NCBI GenBank assembly: GCA_947632575.1
Contig: CANRPV010000002.1
Location: forward strand, 1 to 35,207
Direction of reading: 5' to 3'
DNA from: an uncultured Eggerthellaceae bacterium
GTDB taxonomy: Bacteria; Actinomycetota; Coriobacteriia; Coriobacteriales; Eggerthellaceae
Length of the DNA stretch: 35,207 bases
In this document: piece after piece, positions 25,869 through 34,140 of the stretch
Position numbering within the stretch: the stretch's first letter is position 1
Layout: each line of letters starts with the position of its first letter
Notes under the pieces: generated by a model
The model's input: only the letters and a program-made list of their open reading frames with translations
The model's database searches: none
Told to the model about the DNA's origin: nothing
Position numbers and translations under genes: made by a program

Positions 25869-27446
25869 CTATGCGAGAAACTCGACGACGGCGTTTTCGA
25901 TATCCGCTACGGTTCCACCAATGACCTGATCGAAGCGACGAGGAAGCTTGTCGAGCAGATCGAGGTTTGGAGGAATGGGACTTGCCTGGGTCTCTTCGGC
26001 CACGAGACGAATGAGCTGATTGCCAGTCAGTTCGCTCAGAGCCGGTGATAAGGGCTCGTCGGTGCCGATGCCATGAAGTGCCTTATAGACGCTGGCGCCG
26101 AATTTAGCCCAATGAGCAGTGGACACGATCAAGAGCGGATTCGTTCCCCGAAGATTCTGGCTAACCCGATAGGCTACGGAGGTATGGGGGTCTATCAGAT
26201 AATGATGATCTTCCCAGACCTCTTTGATGGTGTCCAAGCATTCTTGGTTTGTGGCAAACCCGCCAACAAAGGTGTCGCACATACGGCGATGAGTTTGCTC
26301 ATCGATTTGGAAGAAACGGTCCTTGTTAAGGCCATTCATCCAGTTGCGAATGCACTGGCTATCGCGATCGGTCAATTCGAAAAGCAATCTTTCGAGATTG
26401 GAGGAGACAAGGATGTCCATGGAAGGACTGTGAGTCAGTATGAACTCGCGCTCGCGGATATCATAGATACCCGTATTGATGAAGTCGGTCAGCACATGGT
26501 TATCGTTGCTCGCGCAGATAAGCCTTTCGATGGGTGCGCCCATGGCTTTCGCATACCAGGCAGCAAGGATATTGCCAAAGTTTCCCGTGGGCACGCATAC
26601 ATCCAATGGCGCGCCGGCTTCAAGTTTTCCTTCTGCCACTAGCCTTGAGTAGCTCGACAGATAGTAGACGATCTGAGGCATAAGACGTCCCCAGTTGATG
26701 GAGTTCGCGCTGGAAAGCTTAATGCGATGCTCGTCGAGAAGGCGTTCCGTGAAAGCATCGTCGGTAAATGTCTTTTTGACATTGGTTTGGCAGTCATCGA
26801 AATTGCCCTCTACGGCCCAAACGGAGACATTGTCGCCCTGTTGGGTAGACATTTGCAGGCACTGGATGTCGCTCACTCCATTATGGGGATAGCAAACGCC
26901 GATCTGCACCCCGTCGAGATCCTTGAACCCTTCGAGAGCCGCTTTGCCGGTGTCGCCGGAAGTAGCGACCAAGATGAAGAAGTCGTTTTCGATCTTGCCT
27001 TCTGCCTTAAGCTTTGCCGCGCTTGCGGTGAAGAACTGGGGAAGGCATTGGAGTGCGAGATCTTTAAAAGCGCTGGTGGGACCATGCCATAGTTCGAGCA
27101 CATGAGTGTCGTCATCAAGCGTGGTTATGGGGCAGATAGCAGGCGTGTCGAAGTTTGAACCATAGCTTTTCGCCATCAGGTTTTCTATGGCATCGGCGTC
27201 AAAATCGATGCCGAAGCTCTTATAGACGAAACTTGCCTGTTGGTAATAGGGCATTGACGCGAGTTCGAGGATTTGGCTCAGGCTGTAATGAGGGATTTCT
27301 TGAGGAACAAACAAACCGCCGCCCGAAGCGATGCCTTCAATGATGGCCTCAGAAAAGGGCAGAGGCGCTTCGCATCGACCTCGTGTGTCGAGGTATCTAT
27401 TGGTTCCGCGGTCAAAGAGCTTCGAGTTTGCGTTCAGTTCCGCCAT
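25869..27446 (-). CDS. thrC: Threonine synthase
   Basis: MAELNANSKLFDRGTNRYLDTRGRCEAPLPFSEAIIEGIASGGGLFVP ... HGPTSAFKDLALQ ... SGDTGKAALEGF ... GNFGNILAAWYAKAMG. ggagga SD upstream of ATG at 27446; ORF extends 5' without biological start. Confidence 0.93.
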   Translation of the reverse strand: MAELNANSKLFDRGTNRYLDTRGRCEAPLPFSEAIIEGIASGGGLFVPQEIPHYSLSQILELASMPYYQQASFVYKSFGIDFDADAIENLMAKSYGSNFDTPAICPITTLDDDTHVLELWHGPTSAFKDLALQCLPQFFTASAAKLKAEGKIENDFFILVATSGDTGKAALEGFKDLDGVQIGVCYPHNGVSDIQCLQMSTQQGDNVSVWAVEGNFDDCQTNVKKTFTDDAFTERLLDEHRIKLSSANSINWGRLMPQIVYYLSSYSRLVAEGKLEAGAPLDVCVPTGNFGNILAAWYAKAMGAPIERLICASNDNHVLTDFINTGIYDIREREFILTHSPSMDILVSSNLERLLFELTDRDSQCIRNWMNGLNKDRFFQIDEQTHRRMCDTFVGGFATNQECLDTIKEVWEDHHYLIDPHTSVAYRVSQNLRGTNPLLIVSTAHWAKFGASVYKALHGIGTDEPLSPALSELTGNQLIRLVAEETQASPIPPNLDLLDKLPRRFDQVIGGTVADIENAVVEFLA

Positions 27447-27521
27447 GAGTTTTCGTCCTCCTTCGTACAAGTAAGACCAGTATACTATGGCTGGCGCGTA
27501 AACCGCTGTTAGGAGATGCTC

Positions 27522-28436
27522 ATGTCCGGGCCTGCAATTTCCATCATGGGGGACTCGATTTCCACGTTCGAGGGCCAAAATCCCGAGGGCTATCGTGTCT
27601 ATTATGCGGAGGAACTTCGCGATTTTACCGGGGTCGTCGAGGTGGAGGATACATGGTGGTCCCAGGTCATTAGTCATTTCGGAGGCCATCTTTGCACCAA
27701 TGCCTCCTTTTCTGGGAGTATGGTCGAAGGTCTTGGTTTTCCCGCGGGAAATAGCGAGCGTCGAGTGGCTGATCTCAAAAATTCCTCTGGCGAAAATCCC
27801 GATGCCATTCTTATTTTCATGGGCATTAACGATTTTGGCTGGGGCGGAGCGAAAAACCAAGCAGCCGGTCGTAGTGAAGCTGTTCCTCCCTGTGTCGATC
27901 TCAGCCTCATACCTGAAGCCGATCCCGGCGAAGCCCATGCGGAGGCGCTTGAGGGATTTGCCCGCGCTTATCGACAAATGCTTGAGCGCTTGAGAAGCCA
28001 TTATCCCGATACGGAAATCTGGCCCATCACGTTGGTTCCTGGAAGAATTGTCGGCAAGGATCATTCGGCGTTTACCTATCAGCTTCGCAGTCTCGAGCTT
28101 GATTCCTATAACGACGCCATACGCCAGGCCGCTAAAGAAACTGGATGTCGGGTAGCCGATATATTCAAGCTGGGGCTTGAATACGAGGCAAAGGATGGAA
28201 CCCATCCAACTGGCAAGGGGATGGCTCAGCTGGCATCAATGATCATTCAGTGCCTTGAAGCTGACGGCTTTCTTTCGCGGTACGCCTCCGTTAGGCACCA
28301 TGAGCCTGAACGGGAAAAGGCGCTTAAAGCAACAAGATATTGTTATCAGCCGAGCTGCGTTCCCTGCTCTTTTGCTCAAAGCACCAGCTCCAAATGGAGT
28401 TGCGTCTGCGAAAAGCCCTGGTTAGAGCAAAGTTAA
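27522..28436 (+). CDS. SGNH/GDSL-family hydrolase
   Basis: ISIMGDSISTFEG block I, ILIFMGINDFGWGG block III, DGTHPTGKGMAQLA block V. aggag SD 6 nt before ATG 27522. Confidence 0.82.
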   Translation: MSGPAISIMGDSISTFEGQNPEGYRVYYAEELRDFTGVVEVEDTWWSQVISHFGGHLCTNASFSGSMVEGLGFPAGNSERRVADLKNSSGENPDAILIFMGINDFGWGGAKNQAAGRSEAVPPCVDLSLIPEADPGEAHAEALEGFARAYRQMLERLRSHYPDTEIWPITLVPGRIVGKDHSAFTYQLRSLELDSYNDAIRQAAKETGCRVADIFKLGLEYEAKDGTHPTGKGMAQLASMIIQCLEADGFLSRYASVRHHEPEREKALKATRYCYQPSCVPCSFAQSTSSKWSCVCEKPWLEQS

Positions 28437-28447
28437 CTACGGCTAAA
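28432..28447. promoter_or_regulatory. Candidate metalloregulator site copy 1 upstream of feoA
   Basis: GTTAACTACGGCTAAA, similar to copies at 28511 and 29386. Confidence 0.4.
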
Positions 28448-28510
28448 AAATTTGAAAAAACGGTGAAGCGACTATTCTCTTTTGAAAAAGTTTGCTATAT
28501 GATACTTTGC

Positions 28511-28526
28511 GTTAAACGAAGCTAAC
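28511..28526. promoter_or_regulatory. Candidate metalloregulator site copy 2 upstream of feoA
   Basis: GTTAAACGAAGCTAAC; GTTA-N8-TAAC dyad. Confidence 0.5.
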
Positions 28527-28566
28527 TTTTTAGCTCACTTTTGGTAGGAATAGTTGAGGAGATACG

Positions 28567-28848
28567 ATGCAAAACGTAATGGCATTACAGGGCGTAGATT
28601 ACGGCACCGCCACTGTAGCTGTCCGGACTCAGCAAATGCCGCTTACGTTTCTCCGCTGTGGAGATTGCGCGCGGGTGGCAAAAGTACGTGGCACTGGCGA
28701 GGTTCATCATCATCTCGAAAACCTCGGGTTTGTGGATGGAGCTCAGCTGCGTGTAGTCAATGAACAAGCTGGCAATATTATTGTTGAGATCAAAGGCACC
28801 CAGGTTGCGCTGGATCGTTCGGTGGCCTCGAAAGTAATTACGGCTTAA
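28567..28848 (+). CDS. feoA: FeoA-family ferrous iron transport protein
   Basis: 93 aa: LRCGDCARVAKVRGTGEVHHHLENLGFVDGAQLRVVNEQAGNIIVEIKGTQVALDRSVASKVIT, FeoA/SH3-like pattern. Confidence 0.85.
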   Translation: MQNVMALQGVDYGTATVAVRTQQMPLTFLRCGDCARVAKVRGTGEVHHHLENLGFVDGAQLRVVNEQAGNIIVEIKGTQVALDRSVASKVITA

Positions 28849-28866
28849 CGGGCATTGCTTACGCTC

Positions 28867-28894
28867 GAAGCGCCCGCTGGGGCGCTTCTTTTTG
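28867..28894 (+). terminator. Rho-independent terminator after first feoA
   Basis: gaagcgccc-gctg-gggcgcttc-ttttt: perfect 9-bp stem and T-run. Confidence 0.85.
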
Positions 28895-28904
28895 AGGCCG
28901 GGAA

Positions 28905-29078
28905 GGCAAAGGGAACACAAACCGTTTACCGGCTCCAGCAACGGGAGAAAAACAACGGTACAAGGGCAACGGTATACAGGTAAGGCACAAGAACAGTAGC
29001 GCAGGCAACCGTACAAGAGAAACGGTAAAAAGGCGACAGTACGCAAGGACAATGGCACAAGAGAAGGAACAAAAGGTA
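28905..29078 (+). repeat. Degenerate A/G-rich repeat tract between the two feoA genes
   Basis: Recurrent cggtacaagg / ccgtacaagagaaacgg / tggcacaagagaagg / agtacgcaagg variants. Confidence 0.5.
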
Positions 29079-29079
29079 C

Positions 29080-29313
29080 ATGGCTGAAGACCAGAAAACG
29101 TTGAGAGATGTGAAAGTAGGTGAAACGGCAGTCGTCGCGCGCCTCAAGGGAGAAGGCGCGGTCAAACGACGCATCATGGATATGGGTATCACCAAGGGCA
29201 CAAAAGTCTACGTGCGCAAAGTTGCTCCCTTAGGAGATCCCATTGAAGTAACCGTTCGCGGCTTTGAGCTCTCGCTGCGTAAAGACGAGGCGGAAAACGT
29301 CATCGTCGGATGA
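29080..29313 (+). CDS. feoA: FeoA-family ferrous iron transport protein (second copy)
   Basis: 77 aa: KVGETAVVARLKGEGAVKRRIMDMGITKGTKVYVRKVAPLGDPIEVTVRGFELSLRKDEAENVIV. Confidence 0.92.
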   Translation: MAEDQKTLRDVKVGETAVVARLKGEGAVKRRIMDMGITKGTKVYVRKVAPLGDPIEVTVRGFELSLRKDEAENVIVG

Positions 29314-29378
29314 TCATCGTCGGACAGACGCCCTGACTATCAGGATTGTCTCGACAGCGCTTCGGCGCATTTTTTACG

Positions 29379-29408
29379 GATAATAGTTAACTAGCACTAA
29401 CTATTATC
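29379..29408. promoter_or_regulatory. Perfect inverted repeat upstream of feoB, candidate operator (copy 3 of motif at 29386-29401)
   Basis: GATAATAGTTA-actagcac-TAACTATTATC: perfect 11-bp arms. Confidence 0.65.
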
Positions 29409-29436
29409 GAGGGGATAAAGGAAAGGAATCAAGATC

Positions 29437-31968
29437 ATGGCTATTTCCATTGCTCTTGCTGGCAATCCCAATTGCGGCAAGACGACCATGTTCAATGATT
29501 TGACGGGAGCAAACCAGTACGTGGGCAACTGGCCCGGCGTGACCGTCGAAAAGAAAGAGGGACGTTACGTCCGCGATAAGGAGATCGTCATTACGGACCT
29601 GCCCGGGGTCTACTCTCTATCCCCTTACTCGCCGGAGGAGATCGTCACGCGCGATTACCTGATGAGCGGTCAGCCCAATGTGGTGATCAACCTTATCGAC
29701 GCCACCAATCTTGAGCGAAATCTCTACCTCACAACGCAGATCCTGAATCTGGGACTTCCGGTCGTGGTGGCGCTTAACATGATCGACCTCGTTGAGAAAA
29801 ACGGGGATCATATCGATGTGGCTAAGCTGTCGAAGCGTCTGGGTTGTCCCATCGTGGAGACCTCGGCTTTGCGCGGCCGTGGAATGGATGAGCTCATTCA
29901 AACCGCGATAAAGGAGGCCGAGCGGGGTCAGGCGGCGGCTTCTGAGCTGCGGTTTACCAATGATGTGGAGGAAGCCCTCAACAAGATTATAGATATCCTG
30001 GGCGATCGGGTGAATGCGCGCAATGCTCGTTGGTTCGCCATCAAGCTCTTTGAAGGCGAATCGGTGACCATTGACCAGCTCAATCTGCCTGCTCGCGATC
30101 TAAGCCGCATCGCTGGCATCCGGGAGGCCATTGAAGCTCAGGAAGACGACGATGCTGAGAGCATCATCGCCAATGAACGTTACGACATCATCACCGATGT
30201 ATGTGACGAGTGCTATCGAAAGAACGTCAAGGCGATGACCACCACCGAAAAGATCGATCGGGTGGTCACCAATCGAATCCTGGGTATTCCTATCTTTATC
30301 CTGATTATGACCTTGGTCTACTACATTTCAGTCACGACGGTAGGCACCTATGTCACCGACTGGGCAAACGATGGGCTTTTCGGCGAAGGCTGGCTTTATA
30401 CCGGCACGGAGGAATACGAGCAAGCCGTCGGCGATTATGAGGGCTATCAGGCTGAAATTGACGCCTATCTGGAAGATGCCGAAGCTCGTGGTATCGATAC
30501 GGAAGGTTTCCTTACGGCGCTTGAGTCCGAAGACACGACGCCCGAGGACGAGATCGCGATGGAAAACTTCATGATCGCTGCCGATACGGCGGGGGTTATG
30601 GGTACCGTTGAGGTTGAGGATCCCGAGACGGGGGAGACGACCATCACCACGGTGGACGGTGCTGAATTCGCAGCCGCTCTTGAGGCTGAAGAGCCCGATC
30701 CGTCTCAGTTCGGCTTCTACCATGTGGGTTTGCCGGTGGTCTTAGACGGCTGGTTGGAATCTATCAACTGTGCGCCATGGCTGATCAGCCTCATTCTCGA
30801 CGGCATTGTCGCCGGCGTGGGCGCCGTGTTGGGATTCATTCCGCAGCTGATCGTGCTCTTCCTGATGCTGTCCTTCTTGGAAGGCTGCGGTTACATGGCG
30901 CGTGTCGCCTTCATCATGGATAGGGTTTTCCGACGCTTCGGGCTTTCGGGCAAGTCCTTCATCCCCATGCTGATCGCTTCAGGTTGTGGTGTGCCCGCCA
31001 TCATGGCGACCAAGACCATCGAAAACGAGAAAGATCGTCGCATGACGATCATGACGACAACGATGATTCCCTGCAGCGCGAAACTGCCGATCATCGCACT
31101 CGTGTTTGGCGCATTGGCTGGCGGGGATTTTGAGGCGACCTGGTGGGTGGCGCCGCTGTTTTACTTCTTAGGCCTGGCGGCCATCATCATCTCCTGCATC
31201 ATATTGCGGAAATTCCGCGCGTTCGCTGGAGAGGCCGCGCCCTTTATCATGGAGCTGCCCCAGTACCATCTGCCCACTGTTAAAAACGTGCTGATGGCGA
31301 CTTGGGAACGCGTCCGCAGCTACGCCATTAAGGCCGGCACCATCATCTTCTTGAGCTCGATGGTGATCTGGTTCCTGATGAACTTCGGCGTCTACGAGGG
31401 CCAATTCGGGCTGTTGGACGCGGATGTGGACCACTACATCGATTACAGCATTATGGCTGGTCTGGGTAACCTTTTGGCATGGATCTTCGCACCGCTGGGC
31501 TTTGGCAGCTGGGAGACCACCGTTGCTACGATCACCGGCCTTGTGGCCAAGGAGAACGTCGTGGCTACCGTCGGAATTCTTACCACCTTGGGCGAGGCGG
31601 GTGAGCTCGATCCTTCCATGTGGACGGCGTTTGGCGCTATGTTCGGTGGCACGTCGGTCGCGATTATGGCCTTCTGCGCTTTCAACTTGCTTTGCGCTCC
31701 CTGCTTCGCAGCCATGGGTACCATCTGGCGCCAAATGGGCAACGCGAAATGGACCTGGGCGGCCATCGGCTATCTCTGCGGATTCGCTTGGTGCATCGGC
31801 TTGATGATCTATCAGATCGGTGGCTTTTTCAGTGGCGAGGTGGCCTTCGGACCGTGGACCGTTATCGCTTTTGTCGTAGCGGCCGGATTGCTCTTCCTGC
31901 TGTTCAGGCCTTATCCTCACGATACTGGTAGGAGCTCGGTTGATGTACGGGTAAGTGATGCCGCCTGA
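29437..31968 (+). CDS. feoB: Ferrous iron transport protein B
   Basis: 843 aa: GNPNCGKTTMFNDLTGANQYVGNWPGVTVEKKEG, DLPGVYSLSPYSPEE, NMIDL, IPMLIASGCGVPAIMATKTIENEKDRRMTIMTTTMIPCSAKLP. Confidence 0.97.
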   Translation: MAISIALAGNPNCGKTTMFNDLTGANQYVGNWPGVTVEKKEGRYVRDKEIVITDLPGVYSLSPYSPEEIVTRDYLMSGQPNVVINLIDATNLERNLYLTTQILNLGLPVVVALNMIDLVEKNGDHIDVAKLSKRLGCPIVETSALRGRGMDELIQTAIKEAERGQAAASELRFTNDVEEALNKIIDILGDRVNARNARWFAIKLFEGESVTIDQLNLPARDLSRIAGIREAIEAQEDDDAESIIANERYDIITDVCDECYRKNVKAMTTTEKIDRVVTNRILGIPIFILIMTLVYYISVTTVGTYVTDWANDGLFGEGWLYTGTEEYEQAVGDYEGYQAEIDAYLEDAEARGIDTEGFLTALESEDTTPEDEIAMENFMIAADTAGVMGTVEVEDPETGETTITTVDGAEFAAALEAEEPDPSQFGFYHVGLPVVLDGWLESINCAPWLISLILDGIVAGVGAVLGFIPQLIVLFLMLSFLEGCGYMARVAFIMDRVFRRFGLSGKSFIPMLIASGCGVPAIMATKTIENEKDRRMTIMTTTMIPCSAKLPIIALVFGALAGGDFEATWWVAPLFYFLGLAAIIISCIILRKFRAFAGEAAPFIMELPQYHLPTVKNVLMATWERVRSYAIKAGTIIFLSSMVIWFLMNFGVYEGQFGLLDADVDHYIDYSIMAGLGNLLAWIFAPLGFGSWETTVATITGLVAKENVVATVGILTTLGEAGELDPSMWTAFGAMFGGTSVAIMAFCAFNLLCAPCFAAMGTIWRQMGNAKWTWAAIGYLCGFAWCIGLMIYQIGGFFSGEVAFGPWTVIAFVVAAGLLFLLFRPYPHDTGRSSVDVRVSDAA

Positions 31969-32008
31969 GTGATGGATAGGAAAGAAGGCTGGACGTTGTA
32001 AGTACAAG

Positions 32009-32103
32009 TGGATGTCTGAGCCAGATGCCATAGGGGGTATGTGGATATCCGAGCCATGCTCAGCAAGGGTATGAGAATGTCCGGGCAAGGCGCGGTAGGA
32101 ATG
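32009..32103 (+). repeat. Degenerate tandem repeat, three units of about 30-33 bp, downstream of feoB
   Basis: tggatgtctgagccagatgccatagggggtatg / tggatatccgagccatgctcagcaagggtatg / agaatgtccgggcaaggcgcggtaggaatg. Confidence 0.65.
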
Positions 32104-32159
32104 TGACTATCAAGAGGTTGAGGTAGACACGGAGATAGAGAGATATTGAAAGGTTTGAC

Positions 32160-32372
32160 ATGGAGACGTTAGCGTTTACCCCTGCGACCATAGTTTTGTT
32201 GGTGGTCATAGGCGCTTGGGCCGTTTGGGCCGTCAGACGCTTGACTTGCCGGGGGATGTGCGATTGTCATGATCACTGCGGGCAGGAAGGATGCGGAGGC
32301 GCTTGCAAGGCTTGCGCCAAGGCTGGTGCCTGTCCCGCCTGTAAACCGCTTGAGATCGGCATCAAGAAGTAA
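32160..32372 (+). CDS. FeoB-associated Cys-rich membrane protein
   Basis: 70 aa, one N-terminal TM then LTCRGMCDCHDHCGQEGCGGACKACAKAGACPACK. Confidence 0.85.
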   Translation: METLAFTPATIVLLVVIGAWAVWAVRRLTCRGMCDCHDHCGQEGCGGACKACAKAGACPACKPLEIGIKK

Positions 32373-32420
32373 AACTCTCCGGCAGATTAATCGATGCGGA
32401 TTTATCGATGCTCTCCTTCC

Positions 32421-32450
32421 GGGTCGCGCGGCTGCAAGGCTGCGCGACCC
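32421..32450. other. Strong GC-rich hairpin upstream of DtxR-like gene
   Basis: gggtcgcgcggc-tgcaag-gctgcgcgaccc; no T-run. Confidence 0.6.
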
Positions 32451-32492
32451 GCTGCTATGGTAGTATAGGGATGTCGGAATAAGGAGGCCGCC

Positions 32493-32873
32493 ATGGAAAA
32501 GATATCCATGTCCCATGAAGATTATCTTGAAGCCATGGTCATGCTGGGTGCAACGCCAGAGCATCCCATACGCTCTGTCGATGTGGCTTCCAAATTGGGC
32601 GTATCAAAAGCCTCGGTCAACAAGGCGCTTTCGATTCTGAAAGAGAAGGGCTTCGCCGAACAGCCCTATTATGGGGATATCACGCTTACCGAAGAAGGCT
32701 TCGAATACGGAAACGCGGTGCTCAACCGCCACAACATGTTGCTCACCTTTTTAACCAAAGCCGTTGGTATACCAGCGGATCGGGCGGAAGTGGAAGCCTG
32801 CCTCATGGAGCATGCCATCAGTGATGAGTCTTTTGAGAAATGGTTCGCCTACGTAGAGGGACTTGGACTCTAA
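32493..32873 (+). CDS. Short DtxR/MntR-family-like metal-dependent transcriptional regulator
   Basis: 126 aa: SHEDYLEAMVMLG ... IRSVDVASKLGVSKASVNKALSILKEKGFAEQPYYGDITLTEEGFEYGNAVLNRHNMLLTFLTKAVGI; no C-terminal SH3-like domain. Confidence 0.87.
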   Translation: MEKISMSHEDYLEAMVMLGATPEHPIRSVDVASKLGVSKASVNKALSILKEKGFAEQPYYGDITLTEEGFEYGNAVLNRHNMLLTFLTKAVGIPADRAEVEACLMEHAISDESFEKWFAYVEGLGL

Positions 32874-33018
32874 GGCCTCTTTCTCGCTGTCTTTCTCGGT
32901 TATATTTTGGTTCATTGGCGATAAGGACTCGATAATCCCAGATAGCTTGTGCTATGCTGATACCGCTCTAGCATAAACACAACACTCAAACGCAATCGAT
33001 GCTAAAGGAGCGCACTTT

Positions 33019-34071
33019 TTGTCTGGATCAGATCACATGATCTCGTTCGCCGACGTTCGGCGTTCCTCCTCTCGTACAAGAGCTTCTACGCGTGGTGAAA
33101 ATCCCAATCGCTCTGCTTCGAGTTCTGATCTTTGGCGTGATCAGAGAAGAAATGCGACCGCATCGAGGGGAGTTGCTAGACCAAGAGGCGCCTCTTCGTC
33201 TCTCTATGGTGATGCATCCGTAATTGCGCGTTCGCGATCTGCGAGCTCACCGTACCCACAGCCTCGAGGTTCTTCGCGATCCGCGCGGGTTATCTCTCTG
33301 ACTCGGGAGCCAGGGCGTAGCAGCAGGCCTCAGAGAAAACAGAGTTTTGGCGCTCAGGATCCCTCATCTTATGAAGCCTTTGAAGCCGGTTCCCTCGAAC
33401 AATCACGAGAGCGCCTAATTACCGAAGAACGCCCCGAGGGTTCCTTGGCGAAATTACGTAATAAATGGGCCAAACGTCGGCGGGCTCACTCTAAAGCCAA
33501 GGCTGACCGGGAATTTTCCCGTCATTATGCTGACGATAAGCCCTCCGAGGAGTCGGCGGGCCCCAGGGCTGCACTCTATGAGGGTCAGATGGGTCGCAAG
33601 CACCGAAAAGCGGCTCGCCTGCAGAATTCCGCCAGCGGTTTTAAGGGAGCTTCAAAGGCCTCGCATCGCTTTAATGCTCAAGCGATTCTGAGCCGTCCGA
33701 AGCTCATCGTGATGCTTGCCGTCGTCTTAAGCCTCGTGGCGACGGGGGCTTTTCTCTATACGCCAGCGCGACAGTATTATCAGGAAATGCGAGAGCGGGA
33801 TCGTCTGCAGCTTGAAATAGCCGCGGTCTCGGCGCGCAACGACGGACTTCAGCAGGAAGTGAACAGCCTTTCTACTGAGGCGGGCATTGAGGATCGGGCG
33901 CGTAGCGAGCTCGGCTGGGTGAGAGAAGGAGAGCACGCGGTCTCCGTCAACGGCGTCGAGAAGGCCTCAGAGGAATCCCGTTTCAATGCCAATATCGTTT
34001 CTTCAGACATAAAGCCGCCGGAAACCTGGTATTCTCCCCTCCTTGATCCAATATTTGGCGTTTCTTCCTAA
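33019..34071 (+). CDS. Septum formation initiator (DivIC/FtsB) family protein with long Arg/Ser-rich N-terminus
   Basis: TM segment LIVMLAVVLSLVATGAFLY then coiled coil YYQEMRERDRLQLEIAAVSARNDGLQQEVNSLSTEAGIEDRARSELGWVREGEHAVSV. AAAGGAG SD before TTG 33019. Confidence 0.82.
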   Translation: MSGSDHMISFADVRRSSSRTRASTRGENPNRSASSSDLWRDQRRNATASRGVARPRGASSSLYGDASVIARSRSASSPYPQPRGSSRSARVISLTREPGRSSRPQRKQSFGAQDPSSYEAFEAGSLEQSRERLITEERPEGSLAKLRNKWAKRRRAHSKAKADREFSRHYADDKPSEESAGPRAALYEGQMGRKHRKAARLQNSASGFKGASKASHRFNAQAILSRPKLIVMLAVVLSLVATGAFLYTPARQYYQEMRERDRLQLEIAAVSARNDGLQQEVNSLSTEAGIEDRARSELGWVREGEHAVSVNGVEKASEESRFNANIVSSDIKPPETWYSPLLDPIFGVSS

Positions 34072-34140
34072 CAATCAACCTTGAGTTGGGTCTAAGATTG
34101 GCCCACCGCTTAAGCTCGCGGCTTAAGAGAGGAAGCAAAC

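Noticed and set aside
27447-28205. 5' extension of the thrC ORF (778 aa version)
   Set aside because: Antisense to the SGNH hydrolase; thrC has a good SD and start at 27446 with a normal threonine synthase N-terminus.
29355-29376. gcgc-ttcg-gcgc hairpin with T-run before feoB as a terminator
   Set aside because: Only a 4-bp stem; too weak to list as a feature, though a minor attenuating effect is possible.
31168-32088. 306-aa minus-strand ORF overlapping feoB
   Set aside because: Antisense to conserved FeoB membrane core; no family motif.
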